DNA of 64,000 bases. Source: a candidate division KSB1 bacterium. GTDB lineage: Bacteria > Zhuqueibacterota > Zhuqueibacteria > Residuimicrobiales > Krinioviventaceae. Both the position numbers and the translations under genes were made by a program. Under the pieces are notes generated by a model that saw nothing but the letters and a program-made list of their open reading frames with translations, was not told the origin of the DNA and did no database searches. Positions 9,634 to 18,396 of this stretch are shown piece after piece (position 1 is the first letter of the stretch; each line of letters begins with the position of its first letter). The stretch spans positions 1 to 64,000 of the forward strand of contig JAPDQV010000002.1 in assembly GCA_034505495.1 (NCBI GenBank), given 5' to 3'.

Positions 9634-10743
9634 ATGGATCGTAAAACCATATTGAAAAACCTGGCGGCCGGTTTTCTGCCGCTGCTGATCTTTATCATCG
9701 CCGATGAGTTGTTCGATCTGCTTGTCAGCCTGGCGATCGCTCTGGGCGTCAGCCTGATTTATCTTTTGATCGGTTGGCTGCGGGACAAGCGGATAGACCG
9801 CTTTGCTCTTCTCGATGTTTTGTTGATCGGTGTATTGGGCGGGGTGTCTTTGGCTTTTGACAACCCCGCTTTCCTGCTCGTCAAGCCGGCCGTCATCGAA
9901 CTAGTCTTTGTCGCGCTTATCGGCGTGACGGTGTTTACAAAGAATCCATTGCTCATCCGTATGACGCAGCGCTACATGGGGGGAGCCGAATTGAGTCCGG
10001 CGCAGCAGCAGATCATGCGCCGTATGCTGCGCGGCATGTTCTGGCTGCTGCTCGTCCATACCGCGGCAATCGTGGCGACGGCGATCTATGTCGGTGAGCC
10101 GGGAAGTCCGGGGTACCTGCAGCGCAAAGAGCTTTGGGCGTTCGTCAGCGGTGGGCTGCTTTATCTGCTGTTAGCGGCCATGATCGTCGGACAGTTCATC
10201 AAAGGCAAGGCGGCGCAGCGCCGGCTGCTGCGACGCTATCGCGATGATGAATGGTTCGATCTCGTCACGCCGGAAGGCAAAGTCATCGGCAAAGCGCCCC
10301 GCTCTTTATGCCACGGCAATCCCGATCTGCTGCATCCGGTGGTGCACGTGCATGTGTTCAACTCAAAGGGCGAGCTTTGGCTGCAAAAGCGCGGGGCGAA
10401 CAAGGAAATTCAGCCCGGTAAATGGGATACTTCCGTAGGCGGCCACGTCAGCAGCGGCGAAAAAATCGAGCAGGCGCTCCTGCGCGAAGTTCGTGAGGAG
10501 CTTGGCATCGATGTGCTGGCGAATGAGCCTCTCTTTCGCTACGTCATGCGCTCGAATTACCAAAGCGAGCTGGTTTATGCTTTTCGCGGCTTTCATGACG
10601 GACCTTTTTATCCCCCGAAAGATGAAATCGAAGAGGGCCGGTTTTGGAAAATCAGCGAGATTCGGCGCGCCTTGGGCAAGGGCATTCTAACCCCCAATTT
10701 CGAGCAGGAATTTGCCCTTTTGGAAAAGCTCAAGATTGTCTGA
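9634..10743 (+). CDS. Membrane protein with C-terminal Nudix hydrolase domain
   Basis: A 369-residue two-part protein. Residues about 1-190 contain five or six hydrophobic helices; the first part (FLPLLIFIIADELFDLL... GVLGGVSLAFDNPAFLLVKPAVIEL) resembles VC0807/septation-protein-A-like membrane proteins. Residues about 205-369 are a Nudix domain with a complete Nudix box at 270-292 (GHVSSGE, REVREELGI), preceded by HPVVHVHVFNSKGELWLQKRG as in isopentenyl-diphosphate-isomerase-like and YfcD-like Nudix proteins. The fusion would place a diphosphate-hydrolysing or isomerising domain at the inner membrane face. The substrate cannot be read from sequence. The start has no strong ribosome site. The Nudix call is firm; the membrane part is a fold-level guess. 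Confidence 0.78.
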   Translation: MDRKTILKNLAAGFLPLLIFIIADELFDLLVSLAIALGVSLIYLLIGWLRDKRIDRFALLDVLLIGVLGGVSLAFDNPAFLLVKPAVIELVFVALIGVTVFTKNPLLIRMTQRYMGGAELSPAQQQIMRRMLRGMFWLLLVHTAAIVATAIYVGEPGSPGYLQRKELWAFVSGGLLYLLLAAMIVGQFIKGKAAQRRLLRRYRDDEWFDLVTPEGKVIGKAPRSLCHGNPDLLHPVVHVHVFNSKGELWLQKRGANKEIQPGKWDTSVGGHVSSGEKIEQALLREVREELGIDVLANEPLFRYVMRSNYQSELVYAFRGFHDGPFYPPKDEIEEGRFWKISEIRRALGKGILTPNFEQEFALLEKLKIV

Positions 10744-10792
10744 AGCTTCGGAACGTTTCTAAGCGAAACAGGCGGAGCAGGCAAAAAAATAC

Positions 10793-10820
10793 TTGCATTT
10801 TTTTTTAAATCCATTATCTT
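10793..10820 (+). promoter_or_regulatory. Sigma70-type promoter of tRNA-Gly
   Basis: TTGCAT (10793-10798), 16 bases, TATCTT (10815-10820); the tRNA begins 15 bases later. The spacer contains a long T run. Confidence 0.5.
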
Positions 10821-10834
10821 TTATGCCGCAAAAG

Positions 10835-10906
10835 GCGGGAGTAGTTCAGTGGTAGAACACAACCTTGCCAAGGTTGGGGTCGCGAGTTCGAGCCTCGTCT
10901 CCCGCT
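10835..10906 (+). tRNA. tRNA-Gly (anticodon GCC)
   Basis: A full 72-base cloverleaf: acceptor GCGGGAG/CTCCCGC (10835-10841 with 10899-10905), D arm GTTC-AGTGGTA-GAAC, anticodon arm CAACC-TTGCCAA-GGTTG with anticodon GCC at 10867-10869, T arm GCGAG-TTCGAGC-CTCGT, discriminator T. CCA is not encoded. A promoter-like element lies upstream and a terminator six bases downstream, so it is a single-gene transcript. Confidence 0.97.
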
Positions 10907-10911
10907 CTTTT

Positions 10912-10944
10912 AAAGCCTCGGTTAATAACCGGGGCTTTTCTGTT
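10912..10944 (+). terminator. Rho-independent terminator of tRNA-Gly
   Basis: AAAGCCTCGGTT (10912-10923) pairs with AACCGGGGCTTT (10927-10938) through 12 pairs with one G-T, a three-base loop and a following T-rich tract. Confidence 0.85.
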
Positions 10945-10998
10945 TTCAGCCTGCGCCGTATTTCTGCATGTCGAGCCTGCTGTATTCTTGAGGTGCTT

Positions 10999-12354
10999 AT
11001 GATCAGATCGTTTTTTCTTTTCGGATTGGCGGCGTACTGCCTGACGGCCGCAGAGCTGCCCATCCCCATCGAAGAGATCGAACGCGCTCTGGATAATGAG
11101 CTGCACGCCTGGTATCCCCGCTGCATCGATACGGTTTACGGCGGCTACTTGACGCACTTTGACGCCCGCTGGCAGCCGCTCGCCCGGCAAAATAAAATGA
11201 TCGTCACTCAGGCGCGCTGCCTGTGGACCGCCTGCAAGGCGGCGATGCTTTTTCCGCAGGACGGCCGCTATCGTTCGGCCGCTGAGGCCGGCTTGCCGTT
11301 TTTACGCGAAAAGATGTGGGACTTGGTCTACGGCGGTTTTTATCAAGAGCGCAGCCGGGAGGGCGGACCGATCTTTGAAGGCTACACCGATGAAAAACGC
11401 GTCTACGGCAACGCCTTCGGTCTTTACGCGGTCACTGCCTATTATGAACTGACGCACGATCCGAAAGCGCTGGAATTCGCCAAAGAAATTTTTAATTGGA
11501 TAGAAAAGACTGCCTACGATTCGACCAACGGCGGCTATTTCGATTACATCCGTCGCGACGGCCGCGTTTACGGCAAAGGATACGGCTCCTCGACCGGCGA
11601 TTCCCTGCTCTTCGGCTATAAGGATCAGAATGCAACCATCCACTTGCTGGAAGCCTACAGCGAGCTCTATCGTCAATGGCCTGATCCCTTCCTGCGCGAA
11701 CGGCTGCTCGCTCTGCATCATCTCGTCCGCGATGTCTTTACCGGCTCGGAAGGATATATGCGTCTGTTTTTTACTTCCGACTGGCAGCCGGTTTCGCACC
11801 GCGATTCAACGGAAGCTTTTATTCTCCGCAATTATTACTATGATCACATTTCCTTCGGCCACGACATCGAGACCGCCTATTTGCTGCTTGAAGCTTCGGA
11901 TGCTTTGGGTTTAAAGCAGGATGAAAAGACGCTTACCGTCGCCAAGAAAAAGATCGATTTTGTGCTCGATTACGGTTGGGATGTGGAAAAGGGGGGCGTT
12001 TACCATGCCGGCTACTGGTTCAAGGGAGAATCTTTGCCAAGGGTCATCAAACGCGAAAAAGATTGGTGGGCGCAGGCCGAAGCGCTCAACTCGCTGCTAA
12101 TGATCTCGCTGCTCTATCCCAATGAGCGGCGCTATCGGCCTGCACTCCAAAAACAGTGGGAGTATATCAAAACCTATCTCATCGACTGGGAAAACGGCAG
12201 CTGGTTTTCCTTAGGACTGGATGAGACTCCTGCAGCCGCCGGTGCTCCCAAAGCGCACGCCTGGAAAGGGCCCTACCACACCGGCCGCGCCTTGATGAAC
12301 TGCCTTAAAATGCTGCACACGGGCAGGCTGTTCGATGATCACGTGTCCCAGTGA
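10999..12354 (+). CDS. AGE-family epimerase/isomerase, exported
   Basis: 451 residues of the N-acylglucosamine 2-epimerase/cellobiose 2-epimerase superfamily, an (alpha/alpha)6 barrel that epimerises sugars at C2. Recognisable segments are YGGYLTHFD near the N-terminus, ARCLWT, WDLVYGGFY, YGNAFGLYAVTAYYELT, the metal-free active-site HIS-type segment SFGHDIETAYLL, and KDWWAQAEALNSLL. Unusually for a family that is mostly cytoplasmic, a hydrophobic leader (MIRSFFLFGLAAYCLTAAE) starts the protein, suggesting a periplasmic sugar epimerase. The start at 10999 has GAGGTG upstream; the open frame continues back into the tRNA gene, which cannot be coding. Its last 16 bases overlap the convergent sigma54 activator gene. 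Cellobiose 2-epimerase is the closest guess; the exact sugar is unknown. Confidence 0.82.
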   Translation: MIRSFFLFGLAAYCLTAAELPIPIEEIERALDNELHAWYPRCIDTVYGGYLTHFDARWQPLARQNKMIVTQARCLWTACKAAMLFPQDGRYRSAAEAGLPFLREKMWDLVYGGFYQERSREGGPIFEGYTDEKRVYGNAFGLYAVTAYYELTHDPKALEFAKEIFNWIEKTAYDSTNGGYFDYIRRDGRVYGKGYGSSTGDSLLFGYKDQNATIHLLEAYSELYRQWPDPFLRERLLALHHLVRDVFTGSEGYMRLFFTSDWQPVSHRDSTEAFILRNYYYDHISFGHDIETAYLLLEASDALGLKQDEKTLTVAKKKIDFVLDYGWDVEKGGVYHAGYWFKGESLPRVIKREKDWWAQAEALNSLLMISLLYPNERRYRPALQKQWEYIKTYLIDWENGSWFSLGLDETPAAAGAPKAHAWKGPYHTGRALMNCLKMLHTGRLFDDHVSQ

Positions 12355-13418
12355 TTCTCTTCCTGACTCGACCACTCCTCCGGCCGCGTTTTGATGTCGT
12401 ATTTTTTGATCTTTACATGTAAATTCTGCCGCGGCATGCCGGCAATGCGTGCGGCTTTGGAAATGTTGCCGTGCGTTCGCCGCAGCAAATCCAAAATATA
12501 TTCTCTCTCGAAATGATACTTGGCTTCGTTGTAGGGAATGAGCTGTTCGCACGACGGCCACCAGCGCGGTGAAGTCGAGTGCAGCTCGAGGGGCAGCTCC
12601 TCCGCACCGATCCAGTCGGTGTCCGTAAGCGCCACCACACGTTCGATGATGTTTTCCAGTTCGCGTACGTTTCCAGGCCAATGATAAGCCTGCAGCAATT
12701 CAATAGCTTCCGGCTTGAAATAAATGCCCAAATGATGATGCTTTTGTGAATATTTGCGCAGAAAATGACGAGCCAGGGGTTCGATGTCTTCCGGCCGCTC
12801 ACGCAGTGGAGGAATCTCGATGGTGATGACGTTGATGCGATAATAGAGATCTTCGCGAAACTTGTTCTGCTCCACCAGCTTTTTCAAGTTGCGATTGGTG
12901 GCGGCAATGATGCGCGCCTTGCTGAAACGCTCTTCGCTGTCGCCGATACGAAAATAGGATCCGTCCTGCAGCACCCGCAGGAGCTTGACCTGCGTCGCCA
13001 TGCTCAGCTCGCCGATCTCGTCCAAAAACAACGTCCCGTTCTCCGCCAGTTCAAAAAACCCTTTTTGGCTCTTATACGCGCCGGTATAGGCCCCCTTTTC
13101 GTGACCAAAAAGCGCGCTCTCCAGGAGCGTGTCGGGTATGCCGGCTGCATGCACCGGCACAAAGCGGCCGTTGCGGACATGGCTGTTCTGATGAATCATG
13201 CGCGCTACGACTTCTTTGCCCGTTCCCGTTTCCCCGACGATGAGCACGGTCGAATCGAGCGGCGCCACCTTGCGGATCAAGCGTCGGATATGAGCAATGG
13301 CCTCACTACGGCCGATCAGCAATTCGCCTTCCATGAGCGCCTGACAGACTTCGGTTTCATTCACGGTCCCCTCACCTCTTCCTGATTGTGGTTCCAGACT
13401 TTTCTTATCAATAAGCAT
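12339..13418 (-). CDS. Sigma54-dependent activator lacking a receiver domain
   Basis: 359 residues: a short N-terminal extension, a sigma54-activating AAA+ domain (Walker A GETGTGKE at 62-69, GAYTGA loop at 109-114 in place of the usual GAFTGA, Walker B TLFLDEIG at 129-136, sensor region [15 protein letters not shown]), and a C-terminal Fis-type helix-turn-helix ([23 protein letters not shown]). With no receiver, PAS or GAF domain, it resembles PspF-type activators that are controlled by a partner or are constitutive. The Tyr in the GAFTGA loop is a tolerated substitution in this family. Its target promoters are not evident nearby; the only good sigma54 promoter in the window lies at 30.68 kb beside another activator. 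Confidence 0.92.
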   Translation of the reverse strand: MLIDKKSLEPQSGRGEGTVNETEVCQALMEGELLIGRSEAIAHIRRLIRKVAPLDSTVLIVGETGTGKEVVARMIHQNSHVRNGRFVPVHAAGIPDTLLESALFGHEKGAYTGAYKSQKGFFELAENGTLFLDEIGELSMATQVKLLRVLQDGSYFRIGDSEERFSKARIIAATNRNLKKLVEQNKFREDLYYRINVITIEIPPLRERPEDIEPLARHFLRKYSQKHHHLGIYFKPEAIELLQAYHWPGNVRELENIIERVVALTDTDWIGAEELPLELHSTSPRWWPSCEQLIPYNEAKYHFEREYILDLLRRTHGNISKAARIAGMPRQNLHVKIKKYDIKTRPEEWSSQEENHWDT

Positions 13419-13595
13419 GCCGTTTTTACGAGACGAACCTGCAAAAAAAATCGAACTGGAAAAAAATCATAATAGCAATAAAATTAGGATGATAAGCTGC
13501 CATATTCTGATTGAGGCGAGTATCCTCTTTTTTGTAAAGGCATATGAAAGATTCGAGATTGTGGCGTCCGGTCTACACTTTCCGCTCATTACTGT

Positions 13596-13610
13596 GACCG
13601 TCAAACGGTC
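13596..13610. promoter_or_regulatory. Perfect 6-3-6 palindrome abutting the sbcD -35 box
   Basis: GACCGT-CAA-ACGGTC occupies 13596-13610, directly against a -35-like TTGTTT at 13611. The position suits an operator or activator site for sbcDC. Confidence 0.4.
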
Positions 13611-13639
13611 TTGTTTGCTGAGCGCCGGATTTGTATATT
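13611..13639 (+). promoter_or_regulatory. Putative sigma70 promoter of sbcDC
   Basis: TTGTTT (13611-13616), 17 bases, TATATT (13634-13639), 19 bases before the sbcD ATG. The upstream 13419-13595 stretch, shared with the divergent sigma54 activator gene, is AT-rich and otherwise featureless. Confidence 0.45.
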
Positions 13640-13658
13640 CTATCAATTTGGAGAAAAG

Positions 13659-14774
13659 ATGAAACTGCTGCATTTTTCCGATACCCACTTGGGGTTTTCC
13701 GACACGTATCGTATCGATCCGCAGAGCGGGCTCAATCAACGCGAACAGGATTTCTATGACGCGTGGCGGCAGGTGATCGAGGCCGTCCTTGAGCTGAAGC
13801 CGGATTTCGTCGTGCATGCCGGTGATCTTTTTCACACGCCTCGACCGAGCAATCGCGCCATTCGCGTTGCTTTGGAGGGCATTCAACAGGTCAGCAGCGC
13901 CTGCATTCCGTTCATCCTGGTTTCCGGGAATCACGAGACGCCGCGCATCCGCAGCACCGGCTCGATTTTCGAGGCTGTTGCGCTTTTCCCCAACGTCTAT
14001 GCCGCCTATCGCAGCCGGCTGGAAACATTTGTCGTCAAGGACGTCGAGTTTACTTGTCTGCCGCATTGTTCGACGCAGGAAGAACTCGAACTCGCCTTGA
14101 AGGAGCTGCAGGGTCTTGGCGAAGCTTTGCGCCCCCGCATTCTGGTGACGCACGGCGCCTGGAGCCGCAGCGAGTACGGCATGGGCGAATTCAACGAGCA
14201 GCGTCTGCCTGATCTGGAGGAAACCGCCGGTGTGAGGTTCAATTATGTTGCCCTCGGCCATTATCATCGTCCCGTCGAGATTCGTCCGAACGTCTGTTAC
14301 TCCGGCTCGACCGAGCGCACCAGCTTTAACGAGCATGCCAACGCCTGCGGCTACCTTGTCGTCGATCTGACGACCGGCGAGCGGCAGCGGTATGAAATTC
14401 GGACGCGCCCGATGCTCAAGTTGCCGATCCTTGACTGCAGCGGCAAATCGGTTGCTGACATAATTCAGGACGTCGCCGTGTCGGCATCAACGGTGCCTGA
14501 AGGGGCGATGGTGCAGCTTTGTCTGGACAATGTTGAACCGGACGCCTTTCTCAAGCTCGACATGCGGCAGATCGACGATCTTTTCCGACGTGCCCTTTAT
14601 TTGGAAAAGCAGCTTTTTCGCCGTATCGACGAAAGGCAGAACGTGCAAAGCGGAACCAGCATGATCCGCCCGCTGCCGATCGAGTTTGCCGCCTTTCTTG
14701 AGTCGCTGCCGGACAATTCGTATTCCAAAGAAAAGCTGCTGCAGCTGGGCATTCGTTATCTGAGCATGGAGTAA
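13659..14774 (+). CDS. sbcD: SbcD/Mre11-type DNA double-strand-break nuclease subunit
   Basis: A 371-residue calcineurin-like phosphoesterase that with SbcC forms the nuclease removing hairpins and processing DNA ends. Mre11 motifs occur in order: FSDTHLGF (residues 6-13), HAGDLFHTPRP, SGNHETPR, VTHGAW and LGHYHRP, giving the complete two-metal site. The start at 13659 follows GGAG and begins directly with MKLLHFSDTHLG; an upstream frame extension to 13611 is promoter DNA. sbcC starts nine bases downstream, so the two are co-transcribed. Confidence 0.94.
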   Translation: MKLLHFSDTHLGFSDTYRIDPQSGLNQREQDFYDAWRQVIEAVLELKPDFVVHAGDLFHTPRPSNRAIRVALEGIQQVSSACIPFILVSGNHETPRIRSTGSIFEAVALFPNVYAAYRSRLETFVVKDVEFTCLPHCSTQEELELALKELQGLGEALRPRILVTHGAWSRSEYGMGEFNEQRLPDLEETAGVRFNYVALGHYHRPVEIRPNVCYSGSTERTSFNEHANACGYLVVDLTTGERQRYEIRTRPMLKLPILDCSGKSVADIIQDVAVSASTVPEGAMVQLCLDNVEPDAFLKLDMRQIDDLFRRALYLEKQLFRRIDERQNVQSGTSMIRPLPIEFAAFLESLPDNSYSKEKLLQLGIRYLSME

Positions 14775-14783
14775 ATCGGGCGC

Positions 14784-17186
14784 ATGGTCATCAAGTCGTT
14801 AAAGCTGCGCAACTATCGCCGGTTTCGGGAGCTGGATCTCGAGCTGCCGGAGAATATTATCGGCATTATGGGACGGAACGGCGCGGGCAAGTCGACGATC
14901 GTCGAAGCGATCGGCTGGATTCTATACGGCAATCGAGTAGTGCGGACCGATCGGTTCGACGTGCGTTCGCTGGCTGCCGAGGAACGCGACGTCTGTACAG
15001 CCGAGATGGTGTTCGTTTACGGCGGCCAAGAGTACCGCATAGAGCGGCGACTGAAGGGCAAACAGGCGATCATCGAGGCGGCGGTGTGGCGGGGCGGGCA
15101 GGGCGAGCCCGAGGCGGTGCAGGATCGCGGCGTCAATGAATTCATCGAAAATTTGCTGCAGCTCGACTGCCAATCTTTTCTTGCTTCGGTCTTTGCCCAG
15201 CAAAAGGATTTAGACAAGCTTTCGTCGTTGCGGCCTGAGGAAAGGCGGCAGACAATCAGCCGGTTGATCAACATCGATCGGATCGATCGCGCGCGCGAGC
15301 AGGTTCGCCGCGACGTTAACGAAAAAGCGGCAATCGCCGAAGGCAAACGTTCTTTGGCAAAGGACCCGCATGAGCTCAACAGTAAAAAAGCCGAGCTTTT
15401 ACAGCAAAAGGGTCAATTGGCTTCCGATTTGGATGCTTGCTCGGCAAGCGTACGCGCCTGTGAGGACGTACTGGCCCAAAGCAAACAGCGGTTCGAGGCC
15501 GTATCGCTCAAACGCGATCAGTACCAGCAATGGCAGGCGCAGATCGGGCGACTGGTGTCGCGACAGGAGGAACAGATCAAAAACCATAACCGCGCCGAGC
15601 AGGAGCTGCAGCAGGTCGCTGCAGCGGAGAAAGAGCTTGCGCAGCTGCGACCCGAGCTGGCGGATTGGGAGACCGTCGTGTCGCTTAAAGAGCGGTTGGA
15701 AGAGGAGCGGCAAAAGGCGGCGACCCTGCGGGGGCTTTTCGACAAGCGGGGAGTTTTGCTTGCGACACGGCAAAAGGAGCAAGCCGCTCTTGCGGAAGCC
15801 GAAGCACGCGGGCGAGAGTGGACGGCTCTGAATGAGGAGGCGCAGCGCCTGGCAGCAGAGGAAAAGGCGCTTGAGGAAGAGCTGACGCATTGGCGCGAAC
15901 GAGAAAAAGCGGCCAACGCGGAAAAAACGGCGGCACGCAGGCGCGGCGAAGAACTCAAGGGCAAACTGCTCAAAATTCAGGAGCTGGGTCCGGAGGGTGA
16001 GTGTCCGGTCTGCACGCAGCGGTTGGGCGAGCGCTTTGGCGATGTGGTGCACAATCACGAGGCGCAGCTTGAAGAGTTGCGTGAAACCTATCGTCGCTTC
16101 CAAAAAGAGGAGGAAGAGGCTCGAGAGAAAATAGCGCAGATGGAAGAAAAGCTGCGGCAAGTTCGGCAGGCTCAGCAAGAAAATGCCAGAAAAGAACAGA
16201 GTGCGTCCGAAGCGCGGCGTCGGACCGAAGAATGCGCCGGACATTTGCAGCAGATCGACGAGCAATTGCGCGTTGTGGAAAGCGAAATAGCTTCTCTCGG
16301 TGAGGTTAAATTTGACGAAGAAGAGTATCAGCGTGTCAAGGAACGCTTTGAGTACCTGAGTGATCAGAGCCGAAAGGCATCGCGGTTGGAAGAGCGGGCA
16401 TCCAGGCGAAAGGAAGTCGAGGCGAACCTGCAGGCTGCGGCAGAAGCGTTGCGCAGCTTGGCTGAAGAGATCGCTGCGGCAAATGCGGCGCAGGCTGCCC
16501 TCGGCTATGACGAGAACGATTTTCTGCAGAAAAAAGAAGACGTGGAACAGGCGACGCGTCGTCTGGATGCCGCAAGGGAAGCCGCCAATGCCGTGCAGGT
16601 GGAATTGGCAAAATTGGAACGCGATCTGCAGAATCTCGAGCAGGAAATCGGTGCGCAAGAGAAATTGCGCGCCGAGTTGGCCGAGCTTGAAGCAGAGATC
16701 GCCTCCTTAAAACTGTTGGATGAGCTGTTGGGGAAATTTCGACTCGATTTGGCGGGGAGGGTCCGTCCGTTGATTGCGCGGCGCGCGTCGGAACTGCTGG
16801 CGCTCACCACTCATGGCCGCTATTCGCAGATCGATCTGGATGAGGATTACGCCATCCGCATTTATGACGGCAACCAGGCTTTTCCCATCAAGCGCTTTTC
16901 CGGCGGAGAAGAGGATCTGGTCAATCTGTGCCTGCGCATTGCCGTCAGTCAAGTGGTAGCCGAACGGGTCGGCGGCGCGCCGATCAATTTCATCGTACTC
17001 GACGAAATTTTCGGCTCTCAGGACTCCGAACGCCGCAACCTCATTCTCGAGGCCCTGAACCGCCTCTCCGCACAATTTCGGCAGATCTTTATCATAACCC
17101 ACATCGAAACCATACGCGACATGCTGCCGGTGCTAATAGACGTCGAGCCTATCGACGAGTCAACCAGTCGCGCGCGGCTGGTGTAA
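14784..17186 (+). CDS. sbcC: SbcC/Rad50-type ATPase subunit
   Basis: An 800-residue SMC-like ATPase partner of SbcD. The N-terminal Walker A is GRNGAGKST (30-38) and the Q-loop is FAQQKDL near 138-143. Long charged coiled coils run from about 165 to 400 and 415 to 670, separated by the zinc-hook CPVC (Cys407, Cys410). The C-terminal half has the signature FSGGEEDLVNLCLRIA, Walker B FIVLDEIFGSQD and the switch TH. It is shorter than E. coli SbcC (about 1,050 residues), in line with Rad50-like forms in other phyla. Confidence 0.95.
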   Translation: MVIKSLKLRNYRRFRELDLELPENIIGIMGRNGAGKSTIVEAIGWILYGNRVVRTDRFDVRSLAAEERDVCTAEMVFVYGGQEYRIERRLKGKQAIIEAAVWRGGQGEPEAVQDRGVNEFIENLLQLDCQSFLASVFAQQKDLDKLSSLRPEERRQTISRLINIDRIDRAREQVRRDVNEKAAIAEGKRSLAKDPHELNSKKAELLQQKGQLASDLDACSASVRACEDVLAQSKQRFEAVSLKRDQYQQWQAQIGRLVSRQEEQIKNHNRAEQELQQVAAAEKELAQLRPELADWETVVSLKERLEEERQKAATLRGLFDKRGVLLATRQKEQAALAEAEARGREWTALNEEAQRLAAEEKALEEELTHWREREKAANAEKTAARRRGEELKGKLLKIQELGPEGECPVCTQRLGERFGDVVHNHEAQLEELRETYRRFQKEEEEAREKIAQMEEKLRQVRQAQQENARKEQSASEARRRTEECAGHLQQIDEQLRVVESEIASLGEVKFDEEEYQRVKERFEYLSDQSRKASRLEERASRRKEVEANLQAAAEALRSLAEEIAAANAAQAALGYDENDFLQKKEDVEQATRRLDAAREAANAVQVELAKLERDLQNLEQEIGAQEKLRAELAELEAEIASLKLLDELLGKFRLDLAGRVRPLIARRASELLALTTHGRYSQIDLDEDYAIRIYDGNQAFPIKRFSGGEEDLVNLCLRIAVSQVVAERVGGAPINFIVLDEIFGSQDSERRNLILEALNRLSAQFRQIFIITHIETIRDMLPVLIDVEPIDESTSRARLV

Positions 17187-17217
17187 AGCTGCTCGTCTCT
17201 CCAGGTACTTCTGCTTC

Positions 17218-18249
17218 TCAGCTTGTCGGCGACTCGGTTTCTTCCTCGAAATGCTCGGCCTGCTGCTGAACGGTTTTGAAGCTCAGGCCCATCAGCGAGA
17301 GGATAATCAGTCCCACGAGCAATACCGGAATAAAGTTGATGCCGTGAATAACAAAGGCAAAAGTCAACGCTTCACCCGGCGGCACATTGTAGAGGCCGAG
17401 CGCCAACTGACAAAGGTAATGATAGGTGCCGACATAGCCGGGGGAGGAAGGGACGACGACTGCTATAGTTGTAATGACCAGCAGCACAAGGGAAGCCGTC
17501 CAGGGCAAGTTGTAAAGTTTATCAAAGCCGAATGCCGCGAGCCCGAGACGGAAAACATACATATAGCAGAACCAGATGACCACGGAAAGGACGGCGACGA
17601 TGAGATAGTCCCTTTTCCGCCGCAGAGCAGTCAAGCCGTCAAGAAAGGAGCCTACTAGGTGCACGAGGCGGCTGCTGAGGTGGGCGGACAGGGGCGAAAA
17701 AAGTCTTTCGATGAGCCGGCTTGCCGCAGCACGATGTCTCTTCATCCAAATTAAAAACGCGAGAAACAAGATGAGGACAGCCAAGGTAATCATGCCGCTC
17801 TTCCGCACCCAGTCCGGAAAGGGAAAGACAAGCAGGGTCAAAGCTGCCAAAAGCAAAAGGGTAAAGGCGTCTAAAAGCCGCTCGATGACGATGGTGGCAA
17901 ATACGGTACCGCCGGCAACCGATCTGCGTCGCGAGACGATAAAGGCGCGTACCACTTCGCCCAAATGAGCCGGCAGAAAGTTGTTGGTCATGTAACCAAT
18001 CATCAAAGCTGAAAATAAAATATTCATATCAAGGCGGGAGGTAGAGCTGAGGAAATAGCGCCATCTAAGCGCTCTCAGCCAGTGGCTAAAAAAGATGACG
18101 GCTAGTATGGGCAACAGCATGAGGACGTTTATACGTCGAAAAGCAGCCGCCATCTGTGCCAAATCGACCTTTCGGAAAGCCAGATACAAACAGAGAAAAG
18201 CAAAAGCAAAACCGACCCATACTTTCCAATCTTTGATGCCTTTGGTCAT
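17218..18249 (-). CDS. UPF0104/LPG-synthase-TM-type integral membrane protein
   Basis: 343 residues with about eight hydrophobic helices, of the lysylphosphatidylglycerol-synthase transmembrane (flippase-like) family. Typical family features are SHWLRALRWRYFL, an MIGYMTNNFLPAHLGEVVRAFIVSRR block after the second helix, TIVIERLLDAFTLL, and VPSSPGYVGTYHYL near the C-terminus. No synthase domain is attached. Members are thought to move or modify membrane lipids, but no specific role can be assigned. The start at 18249 has GGGAG five bases upstream; a TTG at 18282 is less likely. It converges with sbcC and diverges from the sugar isomerase-like gene. Confidence 0.85.
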   Translation of the reverse strand: MTKGIKDWKVWVGFAFAFLCLYLAFRKVDLAQMAAAFRRINVLMLLPILAVIFFSHWLRALRWRYFLSSTSRLDMNILFSALMIGYMTNNFLPAHLGEVVRAFIVSRRRSVAGGTVFATIVIERLLDAFTLLLLAALTLLVFPFPDWVRKSGMITLAVLILFLAFLIWMKRHRAAASRLIERLFSPLSAHLSSRLVHLVGSFLDGLTALRRKRDYLIVAVLSVVIWFCYMYVFRLGLAAFGFDKLYNLPWTASLVLLVITTIAVVVPSSPGYVGTYHYLCQLALGLYNVPPGEALTFAFVIHGINFIPVLLVGLIILSLMGLSFKTVQQQAEHFEEETESPTS

Positions 18250-18297
18250 CCTTACTCCCAAAAATCCGCTCTTCTCCCGCAAATTTGCTTAATATGC

Positions 18298-18326
18298 TTG
18301 ATTCCCCCCGGACAAATCCCTATATT
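18298..18326 (+). promoter_or_regulatory. Putative promoter of the TIM-barrel isomerase gene
   Basis: TTGATT (18298-18303), 17 bases, TATATT (18321-18326), 70 bases before the ATG. The -10 runs on as TATATTTTG, which also resembles the Bacteroidetes TAnnTTTG box. Confidence 0.4.
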
Positions 18327-18396
18327 TTGCGCTAACTAGAGGGAATTACCGCGGGAAAAAGTAGGTTTTTTTAACGTCATTTCAAACGAGGAAAAG

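Noticed and set aside
10849-10998. N-terminal extension of the AGE epimerase frame
   Set aside because: It runs through the tRNA-Gly gene and its terminator; the ATG at 10999 has a ribosome site and a signal peptide.
15399-16658. 419-codon open frame on the minus strand
   Set aside because: Antisense to the SbcC coiled coil; the Leu/Phe-rich product mirrors Glu/Lys-rich codons.
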